NCBI RefSeq assembly: GCF_037176765.1
Contig: NC_090022.1
Location: forward strand, 73,161,209-73,225,208
Length of the DNA stretch: 64,000 nucleotides
Source of the DNA: Anolis sagrei
Lineage: Eukaryota > Chordata > Lepidosauria > Squamata > Anolidae
Direction: 5' to 3'
The position numbers and the translations under genes were made by a program. The notes under the pieces were generated by a model. That model saw nothing but the letters and a program-made list of their open reading frames with translations, was not told the origin of the DNA and ran no database searches. Shown here one piece after another: positions 58,101 to 64,000 of this stretch; the first letter of the stretch is position 1; the number at the start of each line of letters is the position of its first letter.

Positions 58101-61100
58101 TGACTGGCTGATTCAAGGGAATGAGACACTGATATGGAGGGTGAGGGAAGGAGCAAAGTGCAGTTACAAGTGGCCCCCAGAGATGTCTTTTGTGGCCTTC
58201 ATCACCTCCAAAATCCCCAGACCAACCTTGTTCCAGTGAAAAAAAAGAGGGCAAACTACTACTCCTAGAGACCTTCAGTAGAAACATTTTACCTTTAATG
58301 TTTAATTTATAATCCAGTTTTCTCCCAGACTGGAAACCAAGGGGTTTTTCAAAACCAATAAATGAAAAACATTTGCCATAAAATGTTGGAGATGTAAAGT
58401 ACAGGTACCTTTTTTCATGCCTGGTGGATCTGTAAGTTGGTACAAACTTTTTGGGGAAAAGTGATTAAAGAAACAAATAATATGATCACTAAAAAGGTTA
58501 GTGAAAATCCAGAGATGTGCCCCTTAGGACTATTTGGTGACTATTTTGTTAGGACTATTGTTGCAGTGATAATAATAATAGCAAAGCCTTGGAAAGGAGA
58601 AAAAGAGCTATAGGACTGGAGAGAAAAATTATTAGAATATATCCAAATTGCCAAGCTATCCAATGGCATACGGGGAGGAAGCAATGAAGATTTTGTTAAG
58701 AAAATGAGGCTTGCATTTCGATATCTAGAAAAGAAGACAAAAATAGTCACAAGAGGAATTTATTATTGTAGGATAAGGGTAGGCTTTCTTTGAGACATTA
58801 GTTTCATACTGAGTGATGCCAGAAGTCACGGGTGGTGGTTCATGGGTGAGGAGTTTTGGGGGAATTGCATACCTGCAATATGTGTATTATACTGTTTTAA
58901 ATGTTTTTTCTCAAGTTCTGTATAGTATTAATTCACTTAATAAAAGCATTTTAAATGAAAAGACAGCAATATGAAACATCTCTCTTTTTTTCCCCTATGG
59001 AACCTTCTCTACTGTTATTTCATTGGCCAATCCAGTACCCCCTTCAAGATATAGAATACTAGTAGGCATAGTCACATGAAAATATAGTAGCAAGAACAGC
59101 AAGCAGGTTGTTACTTCAGAGCCAACTGATATTCAGTCAATGTTTGAGATAGCACTTAATGACTAAACGCATACAAGACAGTCAATGCAAGCCTTTCCTT
59201 GTTTGTTCAGCACCTGATTTAGTGGAATTTGTATCCAAACAAATTAATAGAGAATGGCAGCCTGTTTGCAACAGTAGAACTCCATGAGCCTAAAGCTCAC
59301 CCAGGAATGAGAAGGTTAGAAGAATCTCAGCCTAGGCTTGTAACTAATACTGCAAAGCTTGGGTTGCTCCCAGATTGCCAGCATGCAGCGACATTCAGGC
59401 ATGCCTTCCAGAAAAAAAAACACAAACACTTTCACAGATCTCAAAGGGCAAGGTAAAGACAAGTAACACAGTCTTTTTTGACACAGGGAAGAAGATGCCA
59501 GTAGGCTCTTAGTCATATGCTACATTGGTAGACAACAGAGCAGAGTGAGCATGATTAGCACTGTCTGCGGGGATCATAGCGACTGCTTTTACCATCTGTG
59601 TATACTTTGCCATGTTTATCCAGTGCCGTGAGATTGATGTGTTGCACTTTCCCACTGTTGCTCCAGACCTGTTGGGATATGGATAATCATAAATTGCCAA
59701 AAAGACATATAAATAAGCCCAAGAATAAAACAAGACCAGACCTTCCTGGAGCCAAGGTGACTAAATTGAGGCTATCATATTTTGGACATACCATGACACA
59801 ACATGGTTCCTTGGAAAGCACGATAATGCTTAGTAAAGTGGAAGGCGATAGCTAAAGTTGAAGAAACCAATACAAGTGGATTGGCTCAACCAAGAAGCCA
59901 TCAACACATAGAGCAGTTAATCTCTTACAGATCTATAATTCATACAGTTAACATGTCAGAAATGGACAATGCTTACTCCTTTTATGATCTCCCCACAGGC
60001 TCCACACACATACTCCAAAGGAAGTCCAAATACCTCCATTATCATTCACAATATTGTAACAGGAGGTGAAGGCCAATCTCTTCTGGCACTATTTTGAAAA
60101 TGAGTGTGAGTGAAAACAGGCATTTTCTCTGCAGGCCTCTCACCTTCACAGAAAGTGAAGGTGAGTCTTCTTCTGTTGCCATTTTGAAAGTGAATGCAGA
60201 AGTACTACACTCACTTTCAAAAAACCGATATACTTCGGTATTATGGGATTCTGTATTGGTGGGGTAGAGATATCTAGGGGATTTGTGGGTTCTCAAGAAA
60301 GACAAAAGTTTGTCAACTTTGCCAACTCCTGCTCTAGACTAAAGGTGGTAATTGTGTGACCCTCCAGATGTTGCTGAACTCTGACTCCAAGAACATCTAG
60401 CTAGGAAAAAAATGGTGAGGGATGCTGGGGACTGTGGTTCAACATCATTTGAGGGGCCACACCATCTCCACCCATGCTCTGGACAATATGGATAAAATAC
60501 GCTATTTTACCTCCAGCACTTCTTGTTTCTGTCCCTTCTCAAAATGGTGAGTCAGAATAGCCTTATGCTTTCCAGTGGGTGACATTTTGATCATCAGCCT
60601 GCAGCACAAGAGACAGGAGGGGACAGCATAAGCAGCAAAGCTGACTCCAATGTATCTGTTTTATCTCGCCTGAGTTTTTAATCTGCTTTTAATCAGCTTT
60701 TCTTTTATCCATTACATGTAGCTTGCCCATGTTATTGTGATTGTGCTTATTGTAATCTTATATTGCTATGTTTTCATTTGTTTTATGTAATTGTGTTATT
60801 ATTGTTCATTATTTGCATTTTTGGTTTTATTTTATGTAATTGTTGTTTTGGGCTTGGCCTCATGTAAGCCGCACCAAGTCCCCATTGGTGAGATGGTGGC
60901 GGGGTACAAATAAAGATTATTATTATTACTATTACTATTATTATTATTATTATCTTTACATGAAAAGATAACCAAAAGCCTAATACTTTAACCCTCTCAG
61001 GGAAAATCTTCCAATCAAGGAAGAGGATGAAAACTAAAGTTTGACCCACATGTAGTTCTGTGACCATTCCCAACTCTGGCTTAAAGATTACAACTTGTGT

Positions 61101-61448
61101 GTCTGTGAAAGCTTTTTGCCCAGAGAGGCACAACATGCAAACGTGTGCACATGAATCTAACAGATGTCACCTCCAAGTATCCTTCTTATAAGGCCCATCC
61201 TTATATGTGACAGGTTAATCACACACACAAAGACCTCGCTCCCCAAGAATCCCAGACAAACTTGGCTCGAATTTCTCATGTATCATTACACATATTGGGG
61301 ACAACTGGATGTTCTACATACTGATTTTGGATCTCAGTTGGCAAACCGAAAGGAGTGACTGAGACAACCGCTTTGCCATCATAATGAAGGATATACTGGC
61401 GCCTGAACTGCAGCAGCTGACAGCGCTCAAGATCAGGTTGGCACCATT
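31742..61448 (-). CDS. Acylaminoacyl-peptide hydrolase (APEH)-like serine peptidase, 20 exons, 5' end outside window
   Basis: Family role: S9C-family cytosolic tetrameric enzyme that removes N-acylated residues from short peptides. Exons in order: 61448-61322, 60598-60511, 59668-59593, 57695-57556, 56641-56507, 54132-54041, 53099-53059, 51439-51318, 50712-50652, 49627-49533, 48087-48036, 45131-45043, 43549-43411, 42416-42330, 42019-41939, 39924-39836, 38259-38069, 37798-37696, 34434-34328, 31892-31742. All have AG/GT borders and consistent phases, giving 687 codons plus stop; human APEH has 732 residues, so about 48 N-terminal residues are missing to the right. Exons 1-14 form the beta-propeller, 14-20 the alpha/beta-hydrolase. 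Nucleophile Ser in GGSHGGF, Asp in AKDHR, His in ENHAI and the oxyanion HGGPH are all present. Similarity to the human enzyme looks modest (WRYSALGLPYF for WCVVEAGFPF), so a reptile-specific paralogue is as likely as the orthologue. The C-terminus extends about 16 residues past the human end. Confidence 0.92.
32540..33290 (+). mobile_element. Probable solo LTR fossil inside last APEH-like intron
   Basis: Promoter-like TATAAAATG at about 33161, then a polyadenylation signal AATAAA at 33246 within 90 bp and a T-rich/GT-rich end, the U3-R-U5 order of an LTR. Upstream sequence is moderately GC-rich. No internal region is attached. Limits and family are uncertain; it looks old. Confidence 0.35.
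33765..34135 (+). mobile_element. Decayed BovB-related RT fragment (right duplicate)
   Basis: Same fragment as 23850-24225: SGQEATVRTEYGETEW and ENWRKEHEQFEISR frames, with the same breaks plus a short deletion relative to the left copy. Confidence 0.65.
34328..34434 (-). CDS. APEH-like exon 19
   Basis: Acceptor TTCTGAAAG, donor GTGAGT. Encodes VQAPVLLCVGAKDHRVSPYQ then ALEYYRVLRARGVPVR, matching human VKTPLLLMLGQEDRR...YYRALKTRNVPVR. Contains the catalytic Asp. Phase 0 in, 2 out. Confidence 0.92.
34500..34712 (-). mobile_element. 5S-rRNA-derived SINE (SINE3-like), right duplicate
   Basis: Reverse complement carries ATCTGATCATGAAAGCTACG, CTGGTTAGTGCTCTGGTGGG and CCTGTAGGCTT in 5S rRNA order. 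Same insertion as 24668-24866. Confidence 0.7.
34790..34824 (-). ncRNA. Hammerhead-ribozyme-like motif, left Penelope half
   Basis: Minus-strand CTGAGGA, GCTTGC/GCAGGC stem, GAAAC, GTC, identical to the cores at 17542-17576 and 35887-35921. Confidence 0.5.
34995..35510 (-). CDS. Penelope-like GIY-YIG endonuclease domain (retroelement ORF end)
   Basis: A 171-codon open frame: FLPYIKGTTDRIGKLMRKH, then GVYRIPCSCGQVYIGTTKRS (the GIY...YIG signature), TRIQEHERHCR, EHLMNQPGHSI and KMLDHSHNHHVRLHREVIEI. This is the endonuclease that follows RT in Penelope-like retroelements and nicks target DNA. The RT part is missing, so the copy is inert. Intact frame over this length implies a fairly young insertion. 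Confidence 0.88.
   Translation of the reverse strand: MFLPYIKGTTDRIGKLMRKHNIQTIYKPTKKIQQMLRSAKDKRDPLTSAGVYRIPCSCGQVYIGTTKRSAQTRIQEHERHCRLLQPEKSAIAEHLMNQPGHSILFENTKMLDHSHNHHVRLHREVIEIHKHVDNFNRKEETMKMNKIWLPVLKNSKIATAKTVERKTGGDI
35887..35921 (+). ncRNA. Hammerhead-ribozyme-like motif, right Penelope half
   Basis: CTGAGGA (35887-35893), stem arms GCTTGC (35895-35900) and GCAGGC, GAAAC (35914-35918), GTC (35919-35921). Core order fits CUGANGA / stem II / GAAA / UH. Predicted cleavage would follow 35921. Confidence 0.5.
36480..36992 (+). mobile_element. L2/CR1-group LINE 3' end
   Basis: Decayed RT end (YEPPRRLRFSGEAL-like, then GDERQGFLSGD, NSLPSDIRSAPSL) followed by a 3' UTR, TAAGCTGCCTTGAGTCTCCC and a (TAAA)n tail. 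Same family group as 21040-22072 but older. Confidence 0.75.
36995..37480 (-). mobile_element. L2/CR1-group LINE fragment
   Basis: Minus strand encodes FKILDSSGPGYLADCIPLYE and LVGMRERG, the RT C-terminus of the same group, head-to-head with the previous fragment. Confidence 0.6.
37696..37798 (-). CDS. APEH-like exon 18
   Basis: Acceptor TTTCCACAG, donor GTAAGA. Encodes RYSALGLPYFSERIPTEVDL and MLLSSPIIHAAK, aligning with human CVVEAGFPFSSD...MLDKSPIRYIPQ. The intron to exon 19 (3.3 kb) holds the Penelope and L2 insertions. Confidence 0.9.
38069..38259 (-). CDS. APEH-like exon 17 (catalytic Ser)
   Basis: Encodes LAVELALQMG, KRIALLGGSHGGFICCHLIG, YKACAVRSPVINMATLLG and DIPDW. The nucleophile Ser lies in GGSHGGF, identical to human APEH; this exon is the clearest family identifier. 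Phase 0 in, 2 out. Confidence 0.97.
38559..38600 (+). repeat. (GA)n microsatellite
   Basis: Poly-A then about 20 GA units, intron 16. Confidence 0.95.
39836..39924 (-). CDS. APEH-like exon 16
   Basis: Encodes NYRGSLGLGQASIDSL and HVGVQDVEDTQ, matching human NYRGSTGFGQ...GHQDVKDVQ. Acceptor GAGCAG, donor GTCAGC. Split codon from exon 15 gives Val. Confidence 0.93.
40035..40180 (+). mobile_element. CR1 LINE 3' end
   Basis: TTTTTAAACAGAGGTTGGATGG, CTTTTCCTGCATGGC, GGTTGGACTAGATGGCCCAT and TCTATGGTTTTATGATCTT: the common CR1 3' UTR and octamer-type tail. Confidence 0.75.
40290..40647. mobile_element. hAT non-autonomous element in APEH-like intron
   Basis: Terminal inverted repeats CAGGGGTTCTCAAACT and AGTTTGAGAACCCCTG with 8-bp target duplications CTTTAGGC / CTTTAGAC (40282-40289, 40648-40655). 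358 bp, no transposase. Confidence 0.9.
41303..41640 (+). mobile_element. tRNA-derived SINE (squamate type)
   Basis: TGGTGACACAGTGGGTGAAACC head, GTTTAAATCCGGGGAGC B-box region, body GCCCCAGCTTCTGCCAACC and CATGCTGGCCACATGACC, end GAGTCGGACACAACTAGACT and CTTTATCTTTAT. Confidence 0.8.
41939..42019 (-). CDS. APEH-like exon 15
   Basis: Encodes GGPHAVFDACWNPTMACLCQ and LGFAVLM; GGPH completes the oxyanion-hole HGGPH begun in exon 14. Confidence 0.93.
42330..42416 (-). CDS. APEH-like exon 14
   Basis: Encodes DQTFEVVLLRPELSKEGEK and FPLIVSPHG, the entry into the hydrolase domain (human LDFEAILLQPG...PMVVMPHG). Confidence 0.92.
43146..43318 (-). mobile_element. tRNA-derived SINE
   Basis: Minus strand begins AGAGCCAGCATGGTGTAATG with a B-box-like GTTTCAGATCC and ends in the CTTGAAGGTACACAGCAGCA region typical of a reptile SINE. 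Confidence 0.7.
43411..43549 (-). CDS. APEH-like exon 13
   Basis: Encodes KVGMLPITGNEPGVHWITVE and LPNMEWQILTVHPPVSQEG, matching human KVGFLPSAGKEQSVLWVSLE...IHWGIRVLQPPPEQE. Confidence 0.92.
44022..44459 (+). mobile_element. tRNA-derived SINE with L2/CR1-type tail
   Basis: AGCACAGCAGGCTAAATCAC head, GTTTGATCCCGGGC B-box, GCCCCAGCTCACCTGCC body; tail TGTAAGCTGCTCTGAGTCCC leading to GGTATAAATAC, continued after the hAT insertion by ATAAATACTATAAATAAATA. Confidence 0.75.
44468..44983. mobile_element. hAT-type short element rich in TTCGTT/AACGAA words
   Basis: Begins TAGGGCTGGGCGG and ends ACCCAGGCCTA (terminal inverted repeats), flanked by a perfect 8-bp duplication ATAAATAC (44460-44467 and 44984-44991). 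516 bp, very AT-rich yet full of CG dinucleotides in ATTCGTTA-type words. No coding capacity. It split the tail of the SINE at 44022. Confidence 0.88.
45043..45131 (-). CDS. APEH-like exon 12
   Basis: Encodes EPEGSWTLLGIHQDLLLASC and SSPNCPPSL, matching human GSWKLLTIDQDLMVAQFSTP...LPPTL. The longer open frame across this place is a different, meaningless frame. Acceptor CCTCCCAAG, donor GTAAGA. Confidence 0.92.
45132..48035. other. APEH-like intron 11 (2.9 kb)
   Basis: No further exons found. Short open frames lack family signatures. TCTGTGCATGCACAGAGATTC (45258-45278) resembles 47243-47263 read in reverse and may be a shared repeat. Confidence 0.4.
48036..48087 (-). CDS. APEH-like exon 11
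   Basis: Encodes ELLVVDTNMGSVKSITA, matching human QDLFAVDTQVGTVTSLTAG. 52 bp; acceptor TCTTCTAG, donor GTACAG. Confidence 0.9.
48508..48975. mobile_element. Unclassified short interspersed element
   Basis: Starts GGCCCATCCAGACAGACCC and contains an internal inverted pair CCCAGGCCTTCC / GGCCCGGGTCTAATGG and a long G run (48904-48917). DNA-transposon-like, but ends were not proven. Confidence 0.4.
49132..49170 (+). repeat. (ATT)n microsatellite
   Basis: About 12 ATT units. Confidence 0.95.
49533..49627 (-). CDS. APEH-like exon 10
   Basis: Encodes FYGIYPGALPLLCWATDNNR and VLLSTPQRSRK, matching human GIYCSLLPLGCWSADSQRVVFDSAQRSRQ. Donor GTATGT. Confidence 0.9.
50652..50712 (-). CDS. APEH-like exon 9
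   Basis: Encodes LNWQTKHTSIVVDVVRTATD, matching human YDWYTKVTSVVVDVVPRQLG. Acceptor TTGTCTAG, donor GTAAGT. Confidence 0.9.
50906..50982. repeat. ~37-bp foldback (inverted repeat) in intron 8
   Basis: GTAGTAAGCATTATTTCTG... (50906-50941) and its reverse complement (50945-50982) separated by 3 bases, differing by one substitution and a 2-base indel in the tip. Confidence 0.9.
51140..51290. mobile_element. Short hAT-type interspersed element
   Basis: Internal symmetry CCAACTCCCAGAAGTCC / GGAATTCTGGGAGATGAAG with complementary ends near 51145 and 51285; a form common in amniote genomes. Borders approximate. Confidence 0.5.
51318..51439 (-). CDS. APEH-like exon 8
   Basis: Encodes LLSLDDQAVSSPRLSPDGTR and LIYLEGPVFGPHRHC, matching human ELLSDDSLAVSSPRLSPDQCRIVYLQYPSLIPHHQC. 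Propeller blade. Donor GTGAGT. Confidence 0.95.
52062..52140. mobile_element. LINE-derived fragment
   Basis: CTCAGGGCGGATCACAGTAC matches 20637-20660 (L2/CR1-type tail read in reverse). Confidence 0.45.
52363..52560. mobile_element. SINE remnants: minus tRNA-type head followed by plus tail
   Basis: 52363-52480 read on minus gives AGGTTTAGCACAGCTGGTAA and a B-box-like GTTCGAAGCCC. 52483-52560 reads plus: TTGAGTCCCCTTCAGGGTGA and a (GTT)n tail. Confidence 0.55.
53059..53099 (-). CDS. APEH-like exon 7 (41 bp)
   Basis: Encodes SALFLLDLTEKSC, matching human SALYYVDLIGGKC. Acceptor GCTATAG, donor GTAAGT; the split codons with exons 6 (R) and 8 (E) fit exactly. Confidence 0.92.
53285..53530 (+). 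mobile_element. CR1-type LINE 3' fragment
   Basis: TTTCTAAACATGAGGAAGAA, CACAGAGGAATGGATTAT, GCAGAGATTGGACGG and GGCTTGGCTGGATGACTTGT: degraded CR1 3' region with tail near 53530. Confidence 0.6.
54041..54132 (-). CDS. APEH-like exon 6
   Basis: Encodes ALWSPDNKGIVFVGWWHEPF and RLGLSACSNR, matching human AFWAPGDAGVVFVGWWHEPFRLGIRFCTNRR. Donor GTAAGT. Confidence 0.96.
54965..55045 (-). mobile_element. CR1 LINE 3' end
   Basis: ATAGAATCATAGAATTGTAG, GAGTTGGAAGAGACCTCATA and GGCCATCCAGTCCAACCC: the reverse complement of the standard CR1 3' end. Confidence 0.85.
55400..55530 (+). mobile_element. Decayed BovB-related RT fragment
   Basis: TTTGATTGCCCTGATGCATA, GAGGCCGCTGTTGGGACAAA, ATGGAGAAACAGAATG parallel the 23.9-kb and 33.9-kb BovB pieces (GQEATVRTEYGETE region). 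Confidence 0.5.
56507..56641 (-). CDS. APEH-like exon 5
   Basis: Encodes EQFGYYDNWGEALSDKSIPI, MCVLNTETSEVSILDG and IPEYISPGQ, matching human DQFVFYEDWGENMVSKSIPVLCVLD...SPGQ. Donor GTTAGT. Confidence 0.95.
57556..57695 (-). CDS. APEH-like exon 4
   Basis: Encodes FGCLAWSSTEKKILYVAE and RRRPKKHPLFPQEGSSKKTE. The first part matches human FGCLSWSHSETHLLYVAEKKRPK; the rest is a lysine-rich linker shorter than in human. Confidence 0.93.
57762..57955. mobile_element. Tigger/pogo-like short element
   Basis: ACAGTTGGCCCTCCAGGCAC, ATTTTGCCATTTTACTATGC and CCACGGATTTTGGTATCCAT are the recognisable words of an old Tigger-derived repeat. Confidence 0.55.
59593..59668 (-). CDS. APEH-like exon 3
   Basis: Encodes VWSNSGKVQHINLTALDKH and GKVYTD, matching human VWEKNRKLKSFNLSALEKHGPVYED. 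Acceptor CCAACAG, donor GTAAAA. Confidence 0.92.
59745..59865 (+). mobile_element. BovB-related RT C-terminal fragment
   Basis: Encodes VTKLRLSYFGHTMTQHGSLE and STIMLSKVEGDS, the BovB motif KLKYFGHIMRRQESLEKTIMLGKVEG. Confidence 0.7.
60345..60475. mobile_element. Short hAT-type element
   Basis: CCTCCAGATGTTGCTGAACT and its inverted partner GGTTCAACATCATTTGAGGG, a form common in amniotes. Confidence 0.6.
60511..60598 (-). CDS. APEH-like exon 2 (in window)
   Basis: Encodes LMIKMSPTGKHKAILTHHFE and KGQKQEVLE, matching human LLSRESPSGTMKAVLRKAGG...EEKQFLE. Acceptor TGCTGCAG, donor GTAAAA. Confidence 0.9.
60861..60956 (+). mobile_element. L2/CR1-type tail with (TTA)n
   Basis: CATGTAAGCCGCACCAAGTC, GGTGGCGGGGTACAAATAAA and an ATT microsatellite. 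Confidence 0.6.
61322..61448 (-). CDS. APEH-like exon 1 (first exon visible in window)
   Basis: Encodes EWCQPDLERCQLLQFRRQYI and LHYDGKAVVSVTPFGLPTEI, matching human EWTQRDLERMENIRFCRQYLVFHDGDSVVF. It begins with two bases of a split codon, so an upstream coding exon (about 48 codons) must exist beyond 61449; none was found up to 64000. Acceptor CCTTTCTGCAG, donor GTATGT. Confidence 0.93.
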
Positions 61449-62039
61449 CTGCAGAAAGGAAGAAGATAAAATGAGAAAACATATGCAGATTGAGTTTCTG
61501 AGTCAGGAAATTCCCACCTATATATTGCAGTCTGTGATTGTATAGACTGATAGTGATCTATGTGTAAATGTGGAGAAAAGTCACACAGTTAAGAAAGCAA
61601 AAAAGGCCAGTGATTGTAATTGAAAGCACATGAATAGGTTTATCGCAGTTCAGACACAGAAGATGAGCACTACAAGGAACATCTGATCTGAGGGGGAAAT
61701 TGATTTACATAAAATGTATTATGTTAGAGTTAATGAGGTGGGAGAGAACAATTAATTCTGTTAAAGATAAGCATGCATTCTATATTTATAGAGTGTAGCT
61801 CATCAGAAATGAAGCGGCAAGCAAATAGCACACTTAAGAATTCTGGAAGCCTTTACTTCCAAGCAGTATACTTCTTTGCTGATATTGTACATACTGACAC
61901 ACATATGCATGCACATACATGCACTTAGTAGTTACACATGTATTTAGGGGTCAATCTCTTCTTATGTCTGAAATTCAGTATTGGTTAGCAAGGTTTTTAA
62001 AGTAACAAAATGTGGTGAAATGTAGGTTAGAGACCATGG

Positions 62040-62770
62040 GACTGCTAGATGGATGCGTAGTTGGTTGACAGTTTGAATCTAAAGAGTGCTCATCAGTGCT
62101 TCCTGGTCATCCTTAAGAAAGTGACTCTGGATTCTGGCTTGGGACCATTAATTATTATAATGGACTTATATCAAGGAATAGAGGGTGCACTAACAAATTT
62201 GCAAGGGACACAAGACTTACAAGGTATTACAATAGTCTCTGAGTCAAAAATGACCTGACTGGATTGGAGAATATGACCAAAATTAACAAAATGAATGTCA
62301 ACAGGAAGAAATGCAAGGTTTATCCAAGCAAAATATTCACATGCACAATTATAGGATGAGTGGTTGGGTGGTGCCTGGCTTGATAGCAGTACACGTAAAA
62401 GAGGTTTAGGGGTCTCAATAGACTACAAGTTAAATATAAGTCAACACTATGATGACATAGTAAAAAAACAAGCAAAGCCAATGAGATTCTATACTATATG
62501 ATGATGATGATGATTTATATCCCACTTTTGGAACATTGAAATACAATTTAAAACATACAAATATACAAATATCATCAGAACTCATTTCCAGATTGTGAGG
62601 AAAAGCAGAAAAAGATCCCTCTTATCTGCTTCAATCATATCTCCCCTAGAGTTGTGCATTCAGTTCTTGATACCATAATTTAAGGAGGTTGTGGACATGT
62701 TGCAAAATGTCTAGAGAGTGATCAGGCTGACAAAGTGCCTAGAAGCCAACTTCTATGGCAAATTGTTAAG
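62040..62770 (+). mobile_element. Old CR1 LINE fragment
   Basis: Recognisable words: GACTGGATTGGAG, CAACAGGAAGAAATGCAAGG, GTGCATTCAGTTCTTGATAC, AAAATGTCTAGAGAGTGATC. Degraded ORF end and 3' region. Confidence 0.5.
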
Positions 62771-62772
62771 GG

Positions 62773-62930
62773 AGGCCCCTTTCACACAGCTGAATAAAAT
62801 CCCACATTATCTGCTTTGAAATGAAATATATGGCGGCGTGGACTCAGATAACTCAGTTCCAAGCAGATGTTGTGAGATTTTCTGTCTTGATATTCTGGGT
62901 TATATGACTGTGTGGAAGAGCCCGGAGTCA
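62773..62930. mobile_element. Palindromic short DNA element
   Basis: Ends GGCCCCTTTCACACAGCTG and GTGTGGAAGAGCC with internal inverted symmetry (AAATCCCACATTATCTGCTT / GCAGATGTTGTGAGATTTTC). A common lizard repeat with hAT-like organisation; no target duplication proven. Confidence 0.65.
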
Positions 62931-63094
62931 AGTATGCTTCCCTGGAGAAGAAAATATTGAGACGACATGTGACAGTCAGCTTGAAATATCTGATGGGCTG
63001 TTTTGGAGAAAACAGACCAAGTTTGTTTTCTGCTGCCCCAGAGGATAGGATCCAAATCAATAGATTGTAATTAGCAGAAAAGAGATCTGCATGA

Positions 63095-63290
63095 AACATT
63101 AGGAAAGGAAAAGCTGCTCAACAGTGGAACAAACTACACTGGATAGAGGAGGTCACATTCTCTTTGAAGACGTTTAAACAAGGATTGGGCACATGGAGAT
63201 CAAAAATACTTCACATTTCTTATGGATTTCCTGCACTGCCAACAGTGGAATAGATTATTCATAAGATCCTTCCAACTTGGCAGTTCTTTG
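63095..63290 (+). mobile_element. CR1 LINE 3' fragment
   Basis: CTCAACAGTGGAACAAACTA, TTTGAAGACGTTTAAACAAG and TAAGATCCTTCCAACTTGG are the CR1 3' region. Confidence 0.6.
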
Positions 63291-63414
63291 TTGTGGTATT
63301 TTGTTAAGTCATTTCCAAACCCTGGTGACCCTAAGATAGGTAGGGGCAAACCCAGGCCTGGGGGCTGGATGTGGCCCCTTGGGCTCTTTTCACAGGCCCT
63401 CCTCTGTCTCACCA

Positions 63415-63765
63415 TCCTATTCTTCCTTCTCTCCCTCCCTCCCTTCCTTACCTCCCTCTGTCTCCCTCCCTCTTCCCTTCCACCCTTTCGTCCTTCCTTC
63501 CCTCTTTCCTTCCTCCTTCCCTCTCTCCCTCCTTCCCTTTTGTCTTTCTTTTCTTCTCTCTTTCTTCCCTCCTTCCCTCTCTCCCTCCTTCCCTTTTGTC
63601 TTTCCTTCTTTTTCTCTTTCCTTCCTCCTTCCCTCTCTCCCCCTTTTCCTTCCTTCCTTCCTTCCTTCCTTCCTTCCCTTTTGTCTTTCTTTCCTTCTCT
63701 CTTCCCTCCCTCCCTCCCTTCCATAAATCCCCCCTTCCTTCCTTCTCTTTTTCCTTCCTCCTTGG
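63415..63765. repeat. Polypyrimidine tract / degenerate minisatellite
   Basis: About 350 bp of nearly pure C/T on the + strand with repeats of a ~57-bp unit (CTCCTTCCCTCTCTCCCTCC, then CTTCCCTTTTGTCTTTC). It creates long spurious reading frames on both strands. Mirror symmetry allows triplex (H-DNA) structure in principle. Confidence 0.9.
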
Positions 63766-63899
63766 GTATGTTTAGCTGGGAAAAGGGATGGTTGAGAGGA
63801 AACATGAAAACCATGTTTCCAGATTTCATTGAAGAGGAGGGGGAAAACTGACTTTCTGCTTCTCTAGAGAGCAGGGTACAAGGGAGCAATGGGTTCGAA

Positions 63900-64000
63900 T
63901 GCAAGGAAAGAGATTTGACTGAAAAGATTAGGAAGAAGTTCCTGGAGAGTGCCATAGGCTGCCTGGGAGTGCGGTGGCGTCTCCTTCTCTGGACGCTTTT
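63900..64000 (+). mobile_element. CR1 LINE 3' fragment, cut by window end
   Basis: AGGAAGAAGTTCCTGGAGAG, GCCTGGGAGTGCGGTGGCGT and CTCCTTCTCTGGACGCTTTT begin the usual CR1 3' segment. Confidence 0.65.

Noticed and set aside
63200-63955. 251-codon (-) and 209-codon (+) open frames
   Set aside because: Both come from the polypyrimidine tract and consist of K/E/G/R or P/S/L/F runs; no gene.

Overview
The window is vertebrate nuclear DNA, almost certainly from a squamate lizard and probably an iguanian such as Anolis. The evidence is AT-rich intron-bearing sequence with an unusually mixed retroelement load: RTE-BovB, another RTE-like LINE, L2/CR1-type LINEs, CR1 3' ends, Penelope-like elements with a GIY-YIG domain, tRNA- and 5S-rRNA-derived SINEs, and many hAT and pogo/Tigger-like short elements. 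There are no bacterial-style operons, CRISPR arrays, rRNA genes or functional tRNA genes.

Left part (about 1-29 kb, + strand): a bitter-taste-receptor (TAS2R) cluster. Three single-exon receptors are intact (11908-12798, 18697-19629, 26543-27487). Around them lie a degraded receptor (998-1967), a C-terminal fragment directly behind it (1975-2184), a receptor that has lost its middle (8891-9381) and a TM5 fragment (about 18150-18335). Several loci share an upstream motif block (a TTATGGAAA word, a TTTGCAT octamer-like word, an ATTCCA word and a TATA-like ATTAAAA). One such block, at 6517-6588, has no receptor behind it.

Right part (31.7-61.4 kb, - strand): one large multi-exon gene not visible as long reading frames. 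Joining 20 exons by splice sites, phase and family similarity gives about 687 codons of an acylaminoacyl-peptide hydrolase (APEH, oxoprolyl-peptidase/S9C) family protein, from roughly residue 48 of the human enzyme to the stop. The Ser (GGSHGG), Asp (AKDHR) and His (ENHAI) triad is present. The first coding exon(s) lie beyond 64000. The gene converges tail-to-tail on the TAS2R cluster.

The two loci are linked by a segmental duplication. The block around APEH-like exon 19 (about 33570-36210) has a second copy at about 23735-25552, between two TAS2R genes, with a dead exon. The flank behind TAS2R gene 3 (about 27600-28113) also has a copy at about 15695-16195. A block holding a receptor plus the 3' part of the APEH-like gene therefore seems to have been duplicated. 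Later insertions differ between copies and date the events: a hAT element, a SINE and a 102-bp inverted duplication in the left copy, and an inverted double Penelope insertion in the right copy.

The rest is mobile-element debris, simple repeats (notably a 350-bp polypyrimidine tract near 63.4-63.8 kb), three or so probable solo LTR fossils, and stretches where nothing could be recognised. All coordinates were derived by eye; splice junctions are phase-consistent across all 20 exons but are not supported by transcripts.
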